Shown here in pieces: positions 1-8,135 of a stretch of DNA of 34,240 bases. The stretch comes from Bacteroidota bacterium (GTDB taxonomy: Bacteria > Bacteroidota > Bacteroidia > Palsa-965). Location: contig JABDAO010000022.1 of the NCBI GenBank assembly GCA_013289095.1, positions 1-34,240 on the forward strand, given 5' to 3'. A model generated the notes under the pieces. That model was not told where the DNA came from and did no database searches. It worked only from the letters and a program-made list of their open reading frames with translations. Every line of letters begins with the position of its first letter. Positions within the stretch are counted from its first letter, which is position 1. The position numbers and the translations under genes were made by a program.

Positions 1-43
1 ATGTGTTGATTGGGTGATGGTTGTAGGTGTTTGAGTGAACCCT
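1..43. mobile_element. Right end of a dispersed repeat element (partial copy)
   Basis: These 43 bases align without gaps to 19081-19123, the right end of the complete element at 18750-19123, with 36 of 43 identical. Both copies end at the same terminal motif, TTTGAGTGAACCCT here and TTTGAGTTAACCCT there, and the similarity falls away immediately after it. The left part of this copy lies outside the window, so its length and target duplication cannot be read. It abuts the coding remnant that starts at 44 and contributes an in-frame TGA at 7-9. Confidence 0.65.
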
Positions 44-704
44 ATGTAGGAGGCGATTTCAATGCACCTGCGGCTGCAAAGGCAAGAAGCATTGCACGGA
101 TAACCGGCGTCAATTGTGAGGCTCTCGGTACAGGCATTCAGGGTTTCGTGGGAGTTGTGGAGGCGTTGTGTGTGTATGGAGGAAAGCTATACGCCGGCGG
201 GATCTTTACCGGGGCCGGCGATGCAACCGGTTATGGAATCGCGATGTGGGATGGACAGAAGTGGACCATTCCAGGCGATGGCATGAACGAGGATGCTGAA
301 ATAAAATGCATGGCCGTTTATAAAGGCAACCTCTATGCCGCAGGGAAGTTTAAAACGGCCGGTGGTAAACCTGCTGCGAATATCGCCCAATGGAACGGAG
401 CAGTCTGGAGCCCTGTTGGAGCATGCATCGACACCGCCGGCACGGTGCTGACCCTGCTTGTCAGTAAGGATATCTTGTATGCGGGGGGCGGTTTAAAACG
501 GCGGGTGCTCCATTTGCCGGCTCTCTGGCCAGCTGGAATGGCGTGAAATGGAAAAACGAACTGAATTCCTTCGCTCGTCAGGAAGAACAGGAACCGGCTA
601 TCCGGTCGCTTCTTGCATACGGCGGGTATTTGTATGCCGGAGGCGAATTTATCACTATAAATGGGGTGGAGGTCAATAATATTGCAAGACTGAAGCTCAA
701 ATGA
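44..704 (+). pseudogene. Beta-propeller (LYAGG-repeat) protein remnant, 5'-truncated and frameshifted
   Basis: The reading frame from 44 encodes blades of the repeat type 'LYAGG-F-x(5-8)-NIA-W-G-W': YVGGDF, LYAGGIF, LYAAGKF, LYAGG(x)F and LYAGGEF, spaced about 45-50 residues apart. Such propellers occur in secreted Bacteroidota proteins of unknown ligand. The frame is lost at the run of six G at 483-488. Adding one base there would join ILYAGG to FKTAG and keep the frame open to a TGA at 702-704, with the last blade ending NNIARLKLK. The 5' part, including any signal peptide, is missing because the frame runs straight into the repeat element at 1-43, which has a stop at 7-9. With two independent defects this is most likely a dead fragment. 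The frameshift alone could be a homopolymer sequencing error. No T9SS domain is visible at its C-terminus. Confidence 0.7.
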
Positions 705-758
705 GCTGGTTTGTACGGGCAGGTTGGCTGGCTGAGACCTCCAGGTAAAATCCCTTCG

Positions 759-766
759 TATCTTTG
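759..766 (+). promoter_or_regulatory. Promoter -7 box TATCTTTG for the RecD-like helicase
   Basis: TATCTTTG fits the Bacteroidota TAnnTTTG -7 consensus exactly and ends only seven bases before the ATG at 774. Transcription would begin at or next to the start codon, giving a nearly leaderless mRNA. No clear -33 TTTG is present. Confidence 0.5.
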
Positions 767-773
767 AGAAGTT

Positions 774-2192
774 ATGACCCCAGCTGAATTCCGAGAAATA
801 CTCCTGAACCAATTTCCATTCGAAACAACGCCCGGGCAACGGCTCTTGCTCGGCAAGCTTGCGGCTTTTATGCTCAACCGCGATGAACGAAGTTGTTTTG
901 TGATGAAGGGGTATGCGGGTACGGGTAAGACAACCCTGGTAGGAGCGCTGGTTAAAAGCCTTCCCTTCCTCCGGGCAAAATGTTCGCTCATGGCGCCCAC
1001 CGGGAGGGCAGCCAAGGTGCTCTCCGCATACTCGGGCATGCAGGCCCTGACCATACACAAGAAGATTTACATGCACAATTCAGACGGGGCCGGAGGAGGG
1101 CGTTTCTCGCGCAAAGAAAACCTGCATTCGAATACCTTGTTTATTGTGGATGAAGCATCCATGATTTCGGGGATGGTGCAACCCGGGTTTATGGGTGGCA
1201 CAAGCCTGTTACAGGATCTGATCGAGTATGTATACAGCGGTATCAATTGCAAACTGCTCCTCATAGGCGATGTGGCCCAGCTTCCGCCCATCGGTTTGGA
1301 TATCAGTCCGGCTTTGGACCCCGAAATCCTTCAAAAACAATATTACCTCAACATCGATAGCGTGGAACTCACCGATGTGGTACGTCAGGCCGAATCGTCA
1401 GGCATTTTGCAGAATGCAACGCATATCCGCAACATGATCAACAACGAGGAATTCACGTTTCCAAAATTCCAGCTCGATGGATTTAAAGATATCATACGCA
1501 TTACCGGCGAAGACCTGGAGGATGCATTAAACAGCAGTTATAGCAATTACGGGGCCGAGGGAACCATGGTGTTGTGCCGATCGAACAAACGGGCCAATCT
1601 GTTTAACCAGCAGATCCGTGCCCGGATACGCTGGCAGGAAGACGAAATCTCGTCGGGCGATTTTATGATGGTGGTGAAAAACAATTACCACTGGCTGCCC
1701 GAAAAATCAGGAGCCGGTTTTATTGCCAACGGCGATATTGCCGAGATCATGAAGGTGGGGAAGATCGAAGAGATGCATGGTTTCCGTTTTGCAGATGTAC
1801 GGCTCAGGCTCGTTGACTATCCACAGGAAAAAGAACTGGAAGTAAAAATAGTGCTCGATACCATCCTGAGCGAATCGCCTTCCATGTCGCAAGCCGATAA
1901 CAAGAAATTGTTTGAATCGGTTTATGCCGAACATGCCGATATCGCCGACCGCCGTTTCCGTATGCAGAAGGTGAAGAAAGATCCTTATTTCAACGCCTTG
2001 CAGGTAAAATTTGCCTATGCCGTCACTTGTCACAAAGCGCAAGGGGGGCAATGGGAGCATGTATTTGTAGAGCAAGGGTATCTGACCGGGGAAATGATCA
2101 ACCGGGAGTTTATGCGCTGGCTGTACACGGCGCTGACACGGGCTACGCGGAAGCTTTATCTGGTTAACTTTAGTAAGGAGTTTTTTGAGTGA
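774..2192 (+). CDS. RecD-like ATP-dependent DNA helicase (SF1)
   Basis: This 472-residue protein is a superfamily 1 helicase of the RecD/Dda type, predicted to unwind duplex DNA 5' to 3' using ATP in the cytoplasm. Walker A is G-Y-A-G-T-G-K-T at about residues 46-53. Walker B is the IVDEAS stretch near residue 125, followed by the GDVAQLPP motif III region. The C-terminal UvrD_C_2-type region carries CHKAQGGQW (motif V) and LYTALTRAT (motif VI). It lacks the long N-terminal region of RecD2 (usually over 700 residues) and no RecB or RecC gene is nearby, so it is better seen as a stand-alone short RecD-like helicase, common in Bacteroidota. The ATG at 774 is chosen because it follows the -7 box directly. 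Exact substrate (repair or replication restart) is not deducible. Confidence 0.88.
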   Translation: MTPAEFREILLNQFPFETTPGQRLLLGKLAAFMLNRDERSCFVMKGYAGTGKTTLVGALVKSLPFLRAKCSLMAPTGRAAKVLSAYSGMQALTIHKKIYMHNSDGAGGGRFSRKENLHSNTLFIVDEASMISGMVQPGFMGGTSLLQDLIEYVYSGINCKLLLIGDVAQLPPIGLDISPALDPEILQKQYYLNIDSVELTDVVRQAESSGILQNATHIRNMINNEEFTFPKFQLDGFKDIIRITGEDLEDALNSSYSNYGAEGTMVLCRSNKRANLFNQQIRARIRWQEDEISSGDFMMVVKNNYHWLPEKSGAGFIANGDIAEIMKVGKIEEMHGFRFADVRLRLVDYPQEKELEVKIVLDTILSESPSMSQADNKKLFESVYAEHADIADRRFRMQKVKKDPYFNALQVKFAYAVTCHKAQGGQWEHVFVEQGYLTGEMINREFMRWLYTALTRATRKLYLVNFSKEFFE

Positions 2193-2251
2193 GGTGCTGG
2201 TCATTGGCCGGTTCTGTTTTCATTCCAATAAATAATTAGTATTTTGCACAG

Positions 2252-2815
2252 ATGTCAAACTTCTTACCGAGCCTGGTCTTTAAACTGAGCGGATGGAAAA
2301 CAGCAGGTAAAGCGCCGGCACTAAAGAAATACATAGTGGTTGGCGCCCCGCATACCAGCAACTGGGATTTTGTGTTCGGCCTCTCGGCCTGGAACCTCTA
2401 TGGGATGAAACCCCGATACCTGATCAAGAAGGAGTTTTACGTGTTTCCCTTAAATATCCTCTTCTGGCTTACGGGGGGTGTAAAAGTAGACCGCAGCAAG
2501 AGCAACAGCCTTACCGAATCTATCGTGCAGATGTTTGCCGGGCGCGATGAGTTTGTGGTCATCTTTCCTCCCGAAGGAACCCGCAAAAAGGTGGAGCGCT
2601 GGAAGACCGGGTTTTATTATGTGGCCCTGCATGCCAAAGTACCGATTGTCCTTGGGGCCATGGATTATAAAAAAAAGACAACAGACCTCAGCGAACCGTT
2701 TTATCCAACAGGCGATATCGAAAAAGATTTTTTGGTGTTCAAGGAATTCTACCGCAACGTCACGCCTTGTAACCCCGAGGGGTTTAGTGTGGAGGGGATC
2801 AGACCCAAAGAATAA
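2252..2815 (+). CDS. PlsC-type 1-acyl-glycerol-3-phosphate acyltransferase family protein
   Basis: This 187-residue protein has the acyltransferase HxxxxD motif as PHTSNWD (His34, Asp39) and the substrate-binding block FPPEGTR (about residues 105-111), the two hallmarks of the PlsC/LPLAT family that transfers a fatty acyl group to a lysophospholipid. It belongs to the short Bacteroidota branch of about 180-190 residues without an obvious N-terminal membrane helix; a hydrophobic stretch FPLNILFWL (about 65-73) could be interfacial. The acceptor may be lysophosphatidic acid or another lyso-lipid. It lies 59 bp after the helicase on the same strand and may be co-transcribed. It converges with the gene ending at 2870. 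Confidence 0.85.
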   Translation: MSNFLPSLVFKLSGWKTAGKAPALKKYIVVGAPHTSNWDFVFGLSAWNLYGMKPRYLIKKEFYVFPLNILFWLTGGVKVDRSKSNSLTESIVQMFAGRDEFVVIFPPEGTRKKVERWKTGFYYVALHAKVPIVLGAMDYKKKTTDLSEPFYPTGDIEKDFLVFKEFYRNVTPCNPEGFSVEGIRPKE

Positions 2816-2869
2816 ATTCCGGGTCTTCGGCAAGCAGTGAATACGTGCTGTTGGTCGGAGCTGCCCTTT

Positions 2870-3655
2870 TCAAATAAACATACAGGAACAGACCAGCATA
2901 AAGGAAGGCCCATACGCGAATGCACCCATTACGTGGTATCCCCTCCTGCGATGAAACAACCCCCTGCGGTGGTAATGCCGGGGCCGGCCGGTGCGGGTAA
3001 GTCTTGCCTTGAGTTCAAAATCCTGCGGATCTACAGAAGGGGTGTAGTTTTGGATGACCTTGCTTTTGTAATGCTCCTTGGTAATCACCAGGGTAAACGG
3101 TTTTGGCGAATTTGTTGACGGCACTTCCATCCGGTAATTGCCATCTGAATCGGTATAACCCACGCTTGCTTTTTCGTTTCCACGCTGAACAGTGAGGATG
3201 GCCACTTCCAGCGGATCGCCGGTCCCGGCCTCGCTGATGGTTCCCTGAAGCAGATAGATCATAGAATCGTTTCTGAAACGGTTGCTGGCCGGGGGGAGCT
3301 TTTCTGCATCCCTGTTCAACGCAACGGTTTCGCTCTGTTGCGCCCCTGCTGTTTTTGAAAACAAGAAGCTGATCAACCCCAGCGTCAGATAACGCCAGGT
3401 GTTTTTGAATGAATTACTTCGCGTTGATTTCATTCGGGGGGTCATCACCTGGCCGGCCCTGAACCTCCCGCAGAATTTTCCTTCCGGTTTTGAGGCGAAA
3501 TAAGCCTGGAGCTCTGCATCGGTATAGCGGGTGAAGTCATTCACTGTTTTCGTGCACTGTTGGCAAAAGCGCCCTTCCTTCCCGGGCATCATAGAGCCCC
3601 AGTGCTGGTTGCAGGGTTCTTTGATCAAGACTTTTGGAGGGGAGGTTGTTTGCAT
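2870..3655 (-). CDS. Carboxypeptidase-regulatory-like protein with N-terminal four-Cys domain (copy A)
   Basis: From the ATG at 3655 this is a 261-residue protein in three parts. Residues 1-66 form a cysteine domain: Cys15 followed by HW, FCQQC (Cys31, Cys34), the KTVxDFT signature and CGRF (Cys62). Residues about 88-105 are hydrophobic and end AGAQQ, resembling a late membrane anchor or signal-cleavage site. Residues about 135-215 form a carboxypeptidase-D regulatory-like beta-sandwich (LLQGTISEAGTGDPLEVA, then SVGYTDSDGNYRMEVP). The tail is rich in His and Arg (HYHRRGLFHRRRGYHVMG). The four Cys could bind zinc, which is inference. It is paralogous to the upstream gene at 3887-4633, with all four Cys at identical positions. 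The ATG at 3655 is preferred because the paralogue starts at the equivalent place. No function is known; genes of this type are frequent in Bacteroidota. Confidence 0.78.
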   Translation of the reverse strand: MQTTSPPKVLIKEPCNQHWGSMMPGKEGRFCQQCTKTVNDFTRYTDAELQAYFASKPEGKFCGRFRAGQVMTPRMKSTRSNSFKNTWRYLTLGLISFLFSKTAGAQQSETVALNRDAEKLPPASNRFRNDSMIYLLQGTISEAGTGDPLEVAILTVQRGNEKASVGYTDSDGNYRMEVPSTNSPKPFTLVITKEHYKSKVIQNYTPSVDPQDFELKARLTRTGRPRHYHRRGLFHRRRGYHVMGAFAYGPSFMLVCSCMFI

Positions 3656-3846
3656 GAGCGGAAATTTGGACGTGAATTCAATGAAATAAAGTATGCCAGG
3701 CCTGCATACAGCTGGTGTCTGCACCGAACGATTCAAACACCTTTAACCCGCACTTTTCAGTTGAAGATACCTGACGCCCTGAAAGGGCCGGCAGCGCTCA
3801 GGAGCAGCTGGATAAACCAAATCCAGCGCACAAAATCAAAACGCAC

Positions 3847-3878
3847 TGAACAGTAGCGCACTGCGTTGCTACTGTTCA
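3847..3878 (-). terminator. Hairpin downstream of the four-Cys protein copy B
   Basis: TGAACAGTAGC (3847-3857) and GCTACTGTTCA (3868-3878) form a perfect 11-bp stem with a 10-base loop. On the minus strand it lies about ten bases after the stop of the gene 3887-4633 and is followed by the T-rich stretch GTGCGTTTTGATTTT. It probably ends or attenuates transcription before the copy A gene. Confidence 0.55.
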
Positions 3879-3886
3879 TTTTGGGT

Positions 3887-4633
3887 TTAAAAACCCGGGC
3901 ACCCCATCACATGATAGCTCTTCCGGTGATGAAACAGATGTCTGGGCAGGTACTTCCTCGTTTGGAACGTGTTCTCCGGGTGTGGTTTTAGTTGAAAATC
4001 CTGGTCTGCTGCAGAGAGCGTGTAATTGTTTATTACCCGGCTTTTGTAACTGTCTTTTGTGATGACGAGTGTAAACGGCTCTTTCGGATTTACAACCGGC
4101 ACTTCGATGCGGTATTGCCCATTGGCATCGGTGTATCCTACACGCATGCCCCCGGTTTGTTGTTGAATCGTAATGGTTGCCACAGCTATCGGAACGCCGG
4201 TGTCATGCTCGCGGATGGTTCCCCGGAGCAGACAGATCAACGAATCATTGCCGAAATTTTTTTTGGAAACCGGCACCCGGCCAGCATCGGTGGTGGTGAT
4301 GCCCGCCCCGTCCTGTTGCGCAATAGCTGTGTTTGAAAAAAAGAGTGTAATAAAACCAATGGCTGCATTCCGGAGCGTATTTCGTAATAAAGGGGTCAGC
4401 CCAAACCGTTGCCCTGATTTTGCAACCTGATTTCTCCTGAATCTGCCGCAGAGCCCTGGATCTTGTTTCGATGCCAGGTAACTCATCAGTTCGGTAGTTG
4501 AGAATTGCGTAAAATCAACCACGGTTTTTGCGCAGATTCCGCAGAAACGGCCCTTTGAGTCAGGGCTCATCCCTTGCCAGTTTTGTTGACAGGGCTTGTT
4601 TACGTACAGGGGTATGTGAGGGGAGGTATGCAT
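3887..4633 (-). CDS. Carboxypeptidase-regulatory-like protein with N-terminal four-Cys domain (copy B)
   Basis: This 248-residue protein has the same architecture as its neighbour at 2870-3655. Cysteines are at 15, 31, 34 and 62 (CQQNW, FCGIC, CGRF), with the KTVVDFT signature. A hydrophobic segment ends AIAQQ at about residue 108. A carboxypeptidase-regulatory-like domain follows (LLRGTIREHDTGVPIAVA, VGYTDANGQYRIEVP, PFTLVITKDSYKSRVINNYT). The tail is basic, His-rich and ends YHVMGCPGF. The two genes are a tandem duplication: gene order and domain order are conserved but many positions have diverged. The start at 4633 places Cys15 exactly as in copy A. The hydrophobic segment would leave the Cys domain in the cytoplasm and the beta-sandwich in the periplasm if it is an uncleaved anchor; that topology is inference. 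Confidence 0.78.
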   Translation of the reverse strand: MHTSPHIPLYVNKPCQQNWQGMSPDSKGRFCGICAKTVVDFTQFSTTELMSYLASKQDPGLCGRFRRNQVAKSGQRFGLTPLLRNTLRNAAIGFITLFFSNTAIAQQDGAGITTTDAGRVPVSKKNFGNDSLICLLRGTIREHDTGVPIAVATITIQQQTGGMRVGYTDANGQYRIEVPVVNPKEPFTLVITKDSYKSRVINNYTLSAADQDFQLKPHPENTFQTRKYLPRHLFHHRKSYHVMGCPGF

Positions 4634-5324
4634 TTCTTTTCTGTTTGAACGGTGGATTTATGTTATTGACGCGGGTTTCTGAAAAAGGTTGCCTGTCAGA
4701 CCCGCGCAGTTATAGATCCATTGCTTGATTCTTGATCAGACGTCCCGCTTTTTTTAATGTACCTTCTCGTGTTGCGAATCAGATCAGCCCTGTATTTCTT
4801 AGTATCAGAATCTATTGTCATTCAAAATTTCATTTTGCCACTCAATCCGCCTCCTGGTCTTTATAGTATTAAAAGGTAGCGTAGCTCAGGTTAGTGGTAT
4901 ACCAACCGGTGAAATGTTGGGGTGCCCGTGAACGGATATCTGTCTTGTCTGTCTGAGCGGGACTGTGTATTTGTATCGCTATATCGGATTTTATAAGGCA
5001 ATTATTCGTTTTGTGCCAATGCCGGCAAATAAAAACTTAGATTCAGCAACATGAATATGATATATGGAATATTAAAATATATGCTGAAATATGCCCGGGC
5101 TTGAAACCTGTATGCTGATCCTGCGTACACAGTGTCATCTCCCTCTTTCTGTACAGACACAGGAAGATGCGTACGAAGAATCATCGAAAAATAAACTCAT
5201 GACCAACTAGCCTGATTCATTGCAAGGGGGCAACCCTACAACTAATTCTTTGCTTTATTCAAGTGCACAGGCCGGGACGTTCCCGGTGCAGATCTTTCAT
5301 GTCTATTCACCAACACCAACAACC
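4634..5324. other. Intergenic region between divergent genes, no supported gene
   Basis: This 691-bp gap separates the divergently transcribed copy B gene and the beta-helix gene. Short open frames in it have no recognisable domain and uneven composition. A stretch at 4875-4945 has a tRNA D-arm-like motif (TAGCTCAGGTTAGTGGT) and a CCAAC/GTTGG stem but no T-arm, so I do not call a tRNA. No clear promoter consensus for either flanking gene was seen. Confidence 0.5.
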
Positions 5325-8105
5325 ATGAGCAAGATATATTCATTCATTTTTATTCTCTCCATCAGTGTACATGCAGAAGCAAGCAATTATTATTTTTCAA
5401 GCACAACCGGCAGCGACAGCCGAACCTCCCAGCAAGCCCAGAATAAGGCAACGCCCTGGAAGAGCACGGCTAAATTAAACAGCTGGTTTACACACCTGCA
5501 ACCGGGCGATTCGGCGCTCTTCCTCCGGGGCGATTCTTTTCCCGGCCCGATCACCGTTCTGCAATCGGGTACTGCATCCCTTCCAATTGTGCTTGCAGCC
5601 TATGGTCCAGCCACTGCGGGGTATCCTCAGTTTAGCGGTCTGGTGCATCTTTCGGATTGGACAAGCAAGGGAAACGGTATCTGGGAAAGCCCTTGCCCGT
5701 CATGCGGAGCTTCTGTAAATACGGTACTGCTTAACGGCGCAGCTCAAGTCATGGGGCGTTATCCCAACAGCAATGCACCCAGCGGGGGGTATCTGCAATT
5801 TGTTTCGCATTCGGGAACAAGCGCCATCACCAGCAATGTTCTTTCAACCTCATCAAACTGGGCCGGGGCACAGCTTGTGCTAAGACCCAACCGCTGGGTC
5901 ATCGACCGCGATTCCATTTTGGGGCAAACGGGCAGCACACTCAGCTATGCCAGCGTTTCGGGCTACACCCCGATAGATAGTTTTGGGTTCTTTATTCAAA
6001 ACAGCATCTCCACGCTCGATCTGAACGGTGAATGGTACTACAACCCCGCGGCCAAAGCGCTCGATATGTATTTCGGAAATGCAAGTCCGCTCACCGCAGT
6101 GCCCGATGTATGGGTAAGTTCTGTCAACAACCTGGTTTCTATCAATGGGCAAAATTACCTGACATTCCACAATCTGTCATTCCTGGGCTCGAATCAGGAG
6201 GCCTGTCTGATCAACGATGTACAGAATATCACCTTCAGCCAGTGCTCCTTTCGGTATGCCGGCTCGAATGCGGTGACAGCCACCAACACCACAGGCTTGA
6301 GCCTGATTTCAGACAGCCTCCTTTCTTGCAACAACACCGCCCTTTCACTTGCCGGCAACTGCAATAAATCGCTGATCAAATCGAATTATATAAACAATAC
6401 AGGTATCCATGCAGGTATGGGCCAGAGCGGCAATGATACGTATGCAGGAATACTTATTTCAGGAACCGGAAACACCGTTGCATACAATACCATAGACAGT
6501 ACAGGCTATATCGGCATAGATTTCAGCGGCGATTCAACCCTCATTCAAAATAACTTCATCAACTATTTTACCCTCTCCAAAGATGACGGGGGCGGTATCT
6601 ATACCTGGACCGGGGCTTCGAACCTAACGCCCAGCGCTGCCCGTACCATCCTCGGAAATATCGTCCTCAACGGGGTGGGAGCGGGGGCAGGCACCGATCA
6701 GCCCGATTATTTTCCGTCTGAAGGCATTTATATGGACGACAATACCGGGTTTGTGACCATCACCGGCAATAGCGTGGCCAACTGCGGAGACAATGGCATC
6801 CTCCTTCATAATTCGCATGACATCACCGTTTCAAAAAATACGCTGTACAACAATACCCGGCAACTCGATATGGCCCACGACGCGATTTGCCCCAATTGCC
6901 CGATCACACAGGTGTCTATGCACGACAATATTCTCTGTTCGAAATGGATTGATCAAACGGTCATCGGGCTGGAGAGTAGTGTGAATGATCTAAAGACATA
7001 CGGGTCGTTCGACAGCAATTACTACTGCCGCCCGTACGACGACCGGTTTTGTTTGTACAACACCTTCGAAGATTCGGGCGCCGCGTATAACCTGATACAG
7101 GATCTGGGCATGTGGCAGAGCGCGCTTCAGCAGGATGGAGCTTCTAAAAAATCGCCGGTTACGTATGCCCCTTATGCCATCAACAGTTTCACCGGCCCGG
7201 AGATGTTCAGCAACAGTTCGTTTACTTCGAACATCACTGGTTTGTATTCGTATTCTGCATTGAACAATGCGCTTGTGAGCTGGGACAATACCGGGGTGCT
7301 TGACGGGGGGTGTCTGAAGTTTTACTTCTCTCCATCCAGCGGGCTGTTGAACACATCCAAGATTATCATTGCCGTGGGAGCGGTCACTGCAGGTTCAACC
7401 TACGTGGTTTCGTTTAGTTTGAAAGGCACGAAAAACAACAAGGCGATGGATCTTTTTATCCGTCAGAGTAATTCGCCTTTCAATAACCTCAGCGAAACTG
7501 AATATTGCCAGATCAATACAACCCGAACGGAAAATCAATTCCTCTTCACCGCACTTGCTTCCGAAACCAATGCCAGTTTGGTTTTCGAGATTACCGAACC
7601 TGATAGCACCCTGTGGCTGGATAATATCCTGATGCAGGAGGCCACAGTAACGACGAGCAACCCGAATGATAATATCTTGTTCGAATACAATGCCACCAAC
7701 AGCATTCAGTCTGTTGCCCTGCCGGGAACCTATGTGGATGTGAAGAACCGCCCGTACTCAAACCTGGTTGACCTGGCTCCTTATGCTTCGGTAGTCTTGC
7801 TGAGAGACGCGGCCCCTATGGGCATCAAACGGCATGAACCCGTGACTGTTTCTGTCAACCTGTTTCCAAATCCGGTAAGCAGCCTGTTGACTATAGGGTT
7901 CAGCGCCGGACTGGAAGCAGAAAGCCTGGTGCAGGTAATTGATCTTGAAGGAAGGGTGGTTTTGACAAACAACGTGCCGGTGAATGCCGGGATGCACGAG
8001 CTGCAACTGGATATACATGCGCTCAGACCGGCTCTTTATTTTATCCGCATCAGTTCAAAGACAACGGTCTGTCAGCAACGGTTTGTGAAGATGGAGACAG
8101 AGTAG
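5325..8105 (+). CDS. Secreted right-handed parallel beta-helix protein with T9SS sorting domain
   Basis: From the ATG at 5325 this is a 926-residue protein. A signal peptide covers residues 1-19 (MSKIYSFIFILSISVHAEA). Residues about 20-110 match the N-cap typical of large beta-helix proteins (ATPWKST, LQPGDSALFLRGDSF). Residues about 278-540 carry irregular beta-helix (PbH1-like) coils with recurrent N-T-I and G-I-x-x-x-G-N patterns, such as GNTVAYNTID and NGILLHNSHDITVSKNT. Residues about 620-770 resemble a carbohydrate-binding beta-sandwich (EMFSNSSF to LWLDNI). Residues about 844-926 are a type A T9SS domain (VNLFPNPVSSLLTI, PALYFIRI). Proteins of this shape include polysaccharide lyases and mannuronan epimerases, but no catalytic residue set could be identified, so substrate and activity remain open. 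The in-frame TTG upstream at 5220 is rejected because it would bury the signal peptide. It converges on the TonB receptor, 30 bp apart. Confidence 0.85.
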   Translation: MSKIYSFIFILSISVHAEASNYYFSSTTGSDSRTSQQAQNKATPWKSTAKLNSWFTHLQPGDSALFLRGDSFPGPITVLQSGTASLPIVLAAYGPATAGYPQFSGLVHLSDWTSKGNGIWESPCPSCGASVNTVLLNGAAQVMGRYPNSNAPSGGYLQFVSHSGTSAITSNVLSTSSNWAGAQLVLRPNRWVIDRDSILGQTGSTLSYASVSGYTPIDSFGFFIQNSISTLDLNGEWYYNPAAKALDMYFGNASPLTAVPDVWVSSVNNLVSINGQNYLTFHNLSFLGSNQEACLINDVQNITFSQCSFRYAGSNAVTATNTTGLSLISDSLLSCNNTALSLAGNCNKSLIKSNYINNTGIHAGMGQSGNDTYAGILISGTGNTVAYNTIDSTGYIGIDFSGDSTLIQNNFINYFTLSKDDGGGIYTWTGASNLTPSAARTILGNIVLNGVGAGAGTDQPDYFPSEGIYMDDNTGFVTITGNSVANCGDNGILLHNSHDITVSKNTLYNNTRQLDMAHDAICPNCPITQVSMHDNILCSKWIDQTVIGLESSVNDLKTYGSFDSNYYCRPYDDRFCLYNTFEDSGAAYNLIQDLGMWQSALQQDGASKKSPVTYAPYAINSFTGPEMFSNSSFTSNITGLYSYSALNNALVSWDNTGVLDGGCLKFYFSPSSGLLNTSKIIIAVGAVTAGSTYVVSFSLKGTKNNKAMDLFIRQSNSPFNNLSETEYCQINTTRTENQFLFTALASETNASLVFEITEPDSTLWLDNILMQEATVTTSNPNDNILFEYNATNSIQSVALPGTYVDVKNRPYSNLVDLAPYASVVLLRDAAPMGIKRHEPVTVSVNLFPNPVSSLLTIGFSAGLEAESLVQVIDLEGRVVLTNNVPVNAGMHELQLDIHALRPALYFIRISSKTTVCQQRFVKMETE

Positions 8106-8135
8106 AAAGATTTTATACCGGCGCATCGGCAAGAC

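Noticed and set aside
333-1076. 247-codon minus-strand open frame
   Set aside because: It spans the propeller remnant, the helicase promoter and the helicase Walker A region in antisense, with no protein-like pattern.
4875-4960. tRNA gene
   Set aside because: A D-arm-like motif and a five-pair stem are present, but the anticodon loop would be nine bases, no T-arm (GGTTCGAATCC-like) follows, and an acceptor pairing is only found about 100 bases away.
5002-5184. 60-codon minus-strand open frame
   Set aside because: It is short, with a late hydrophobic patch and no family resemblance; it lies in a gap with no other coding signal.
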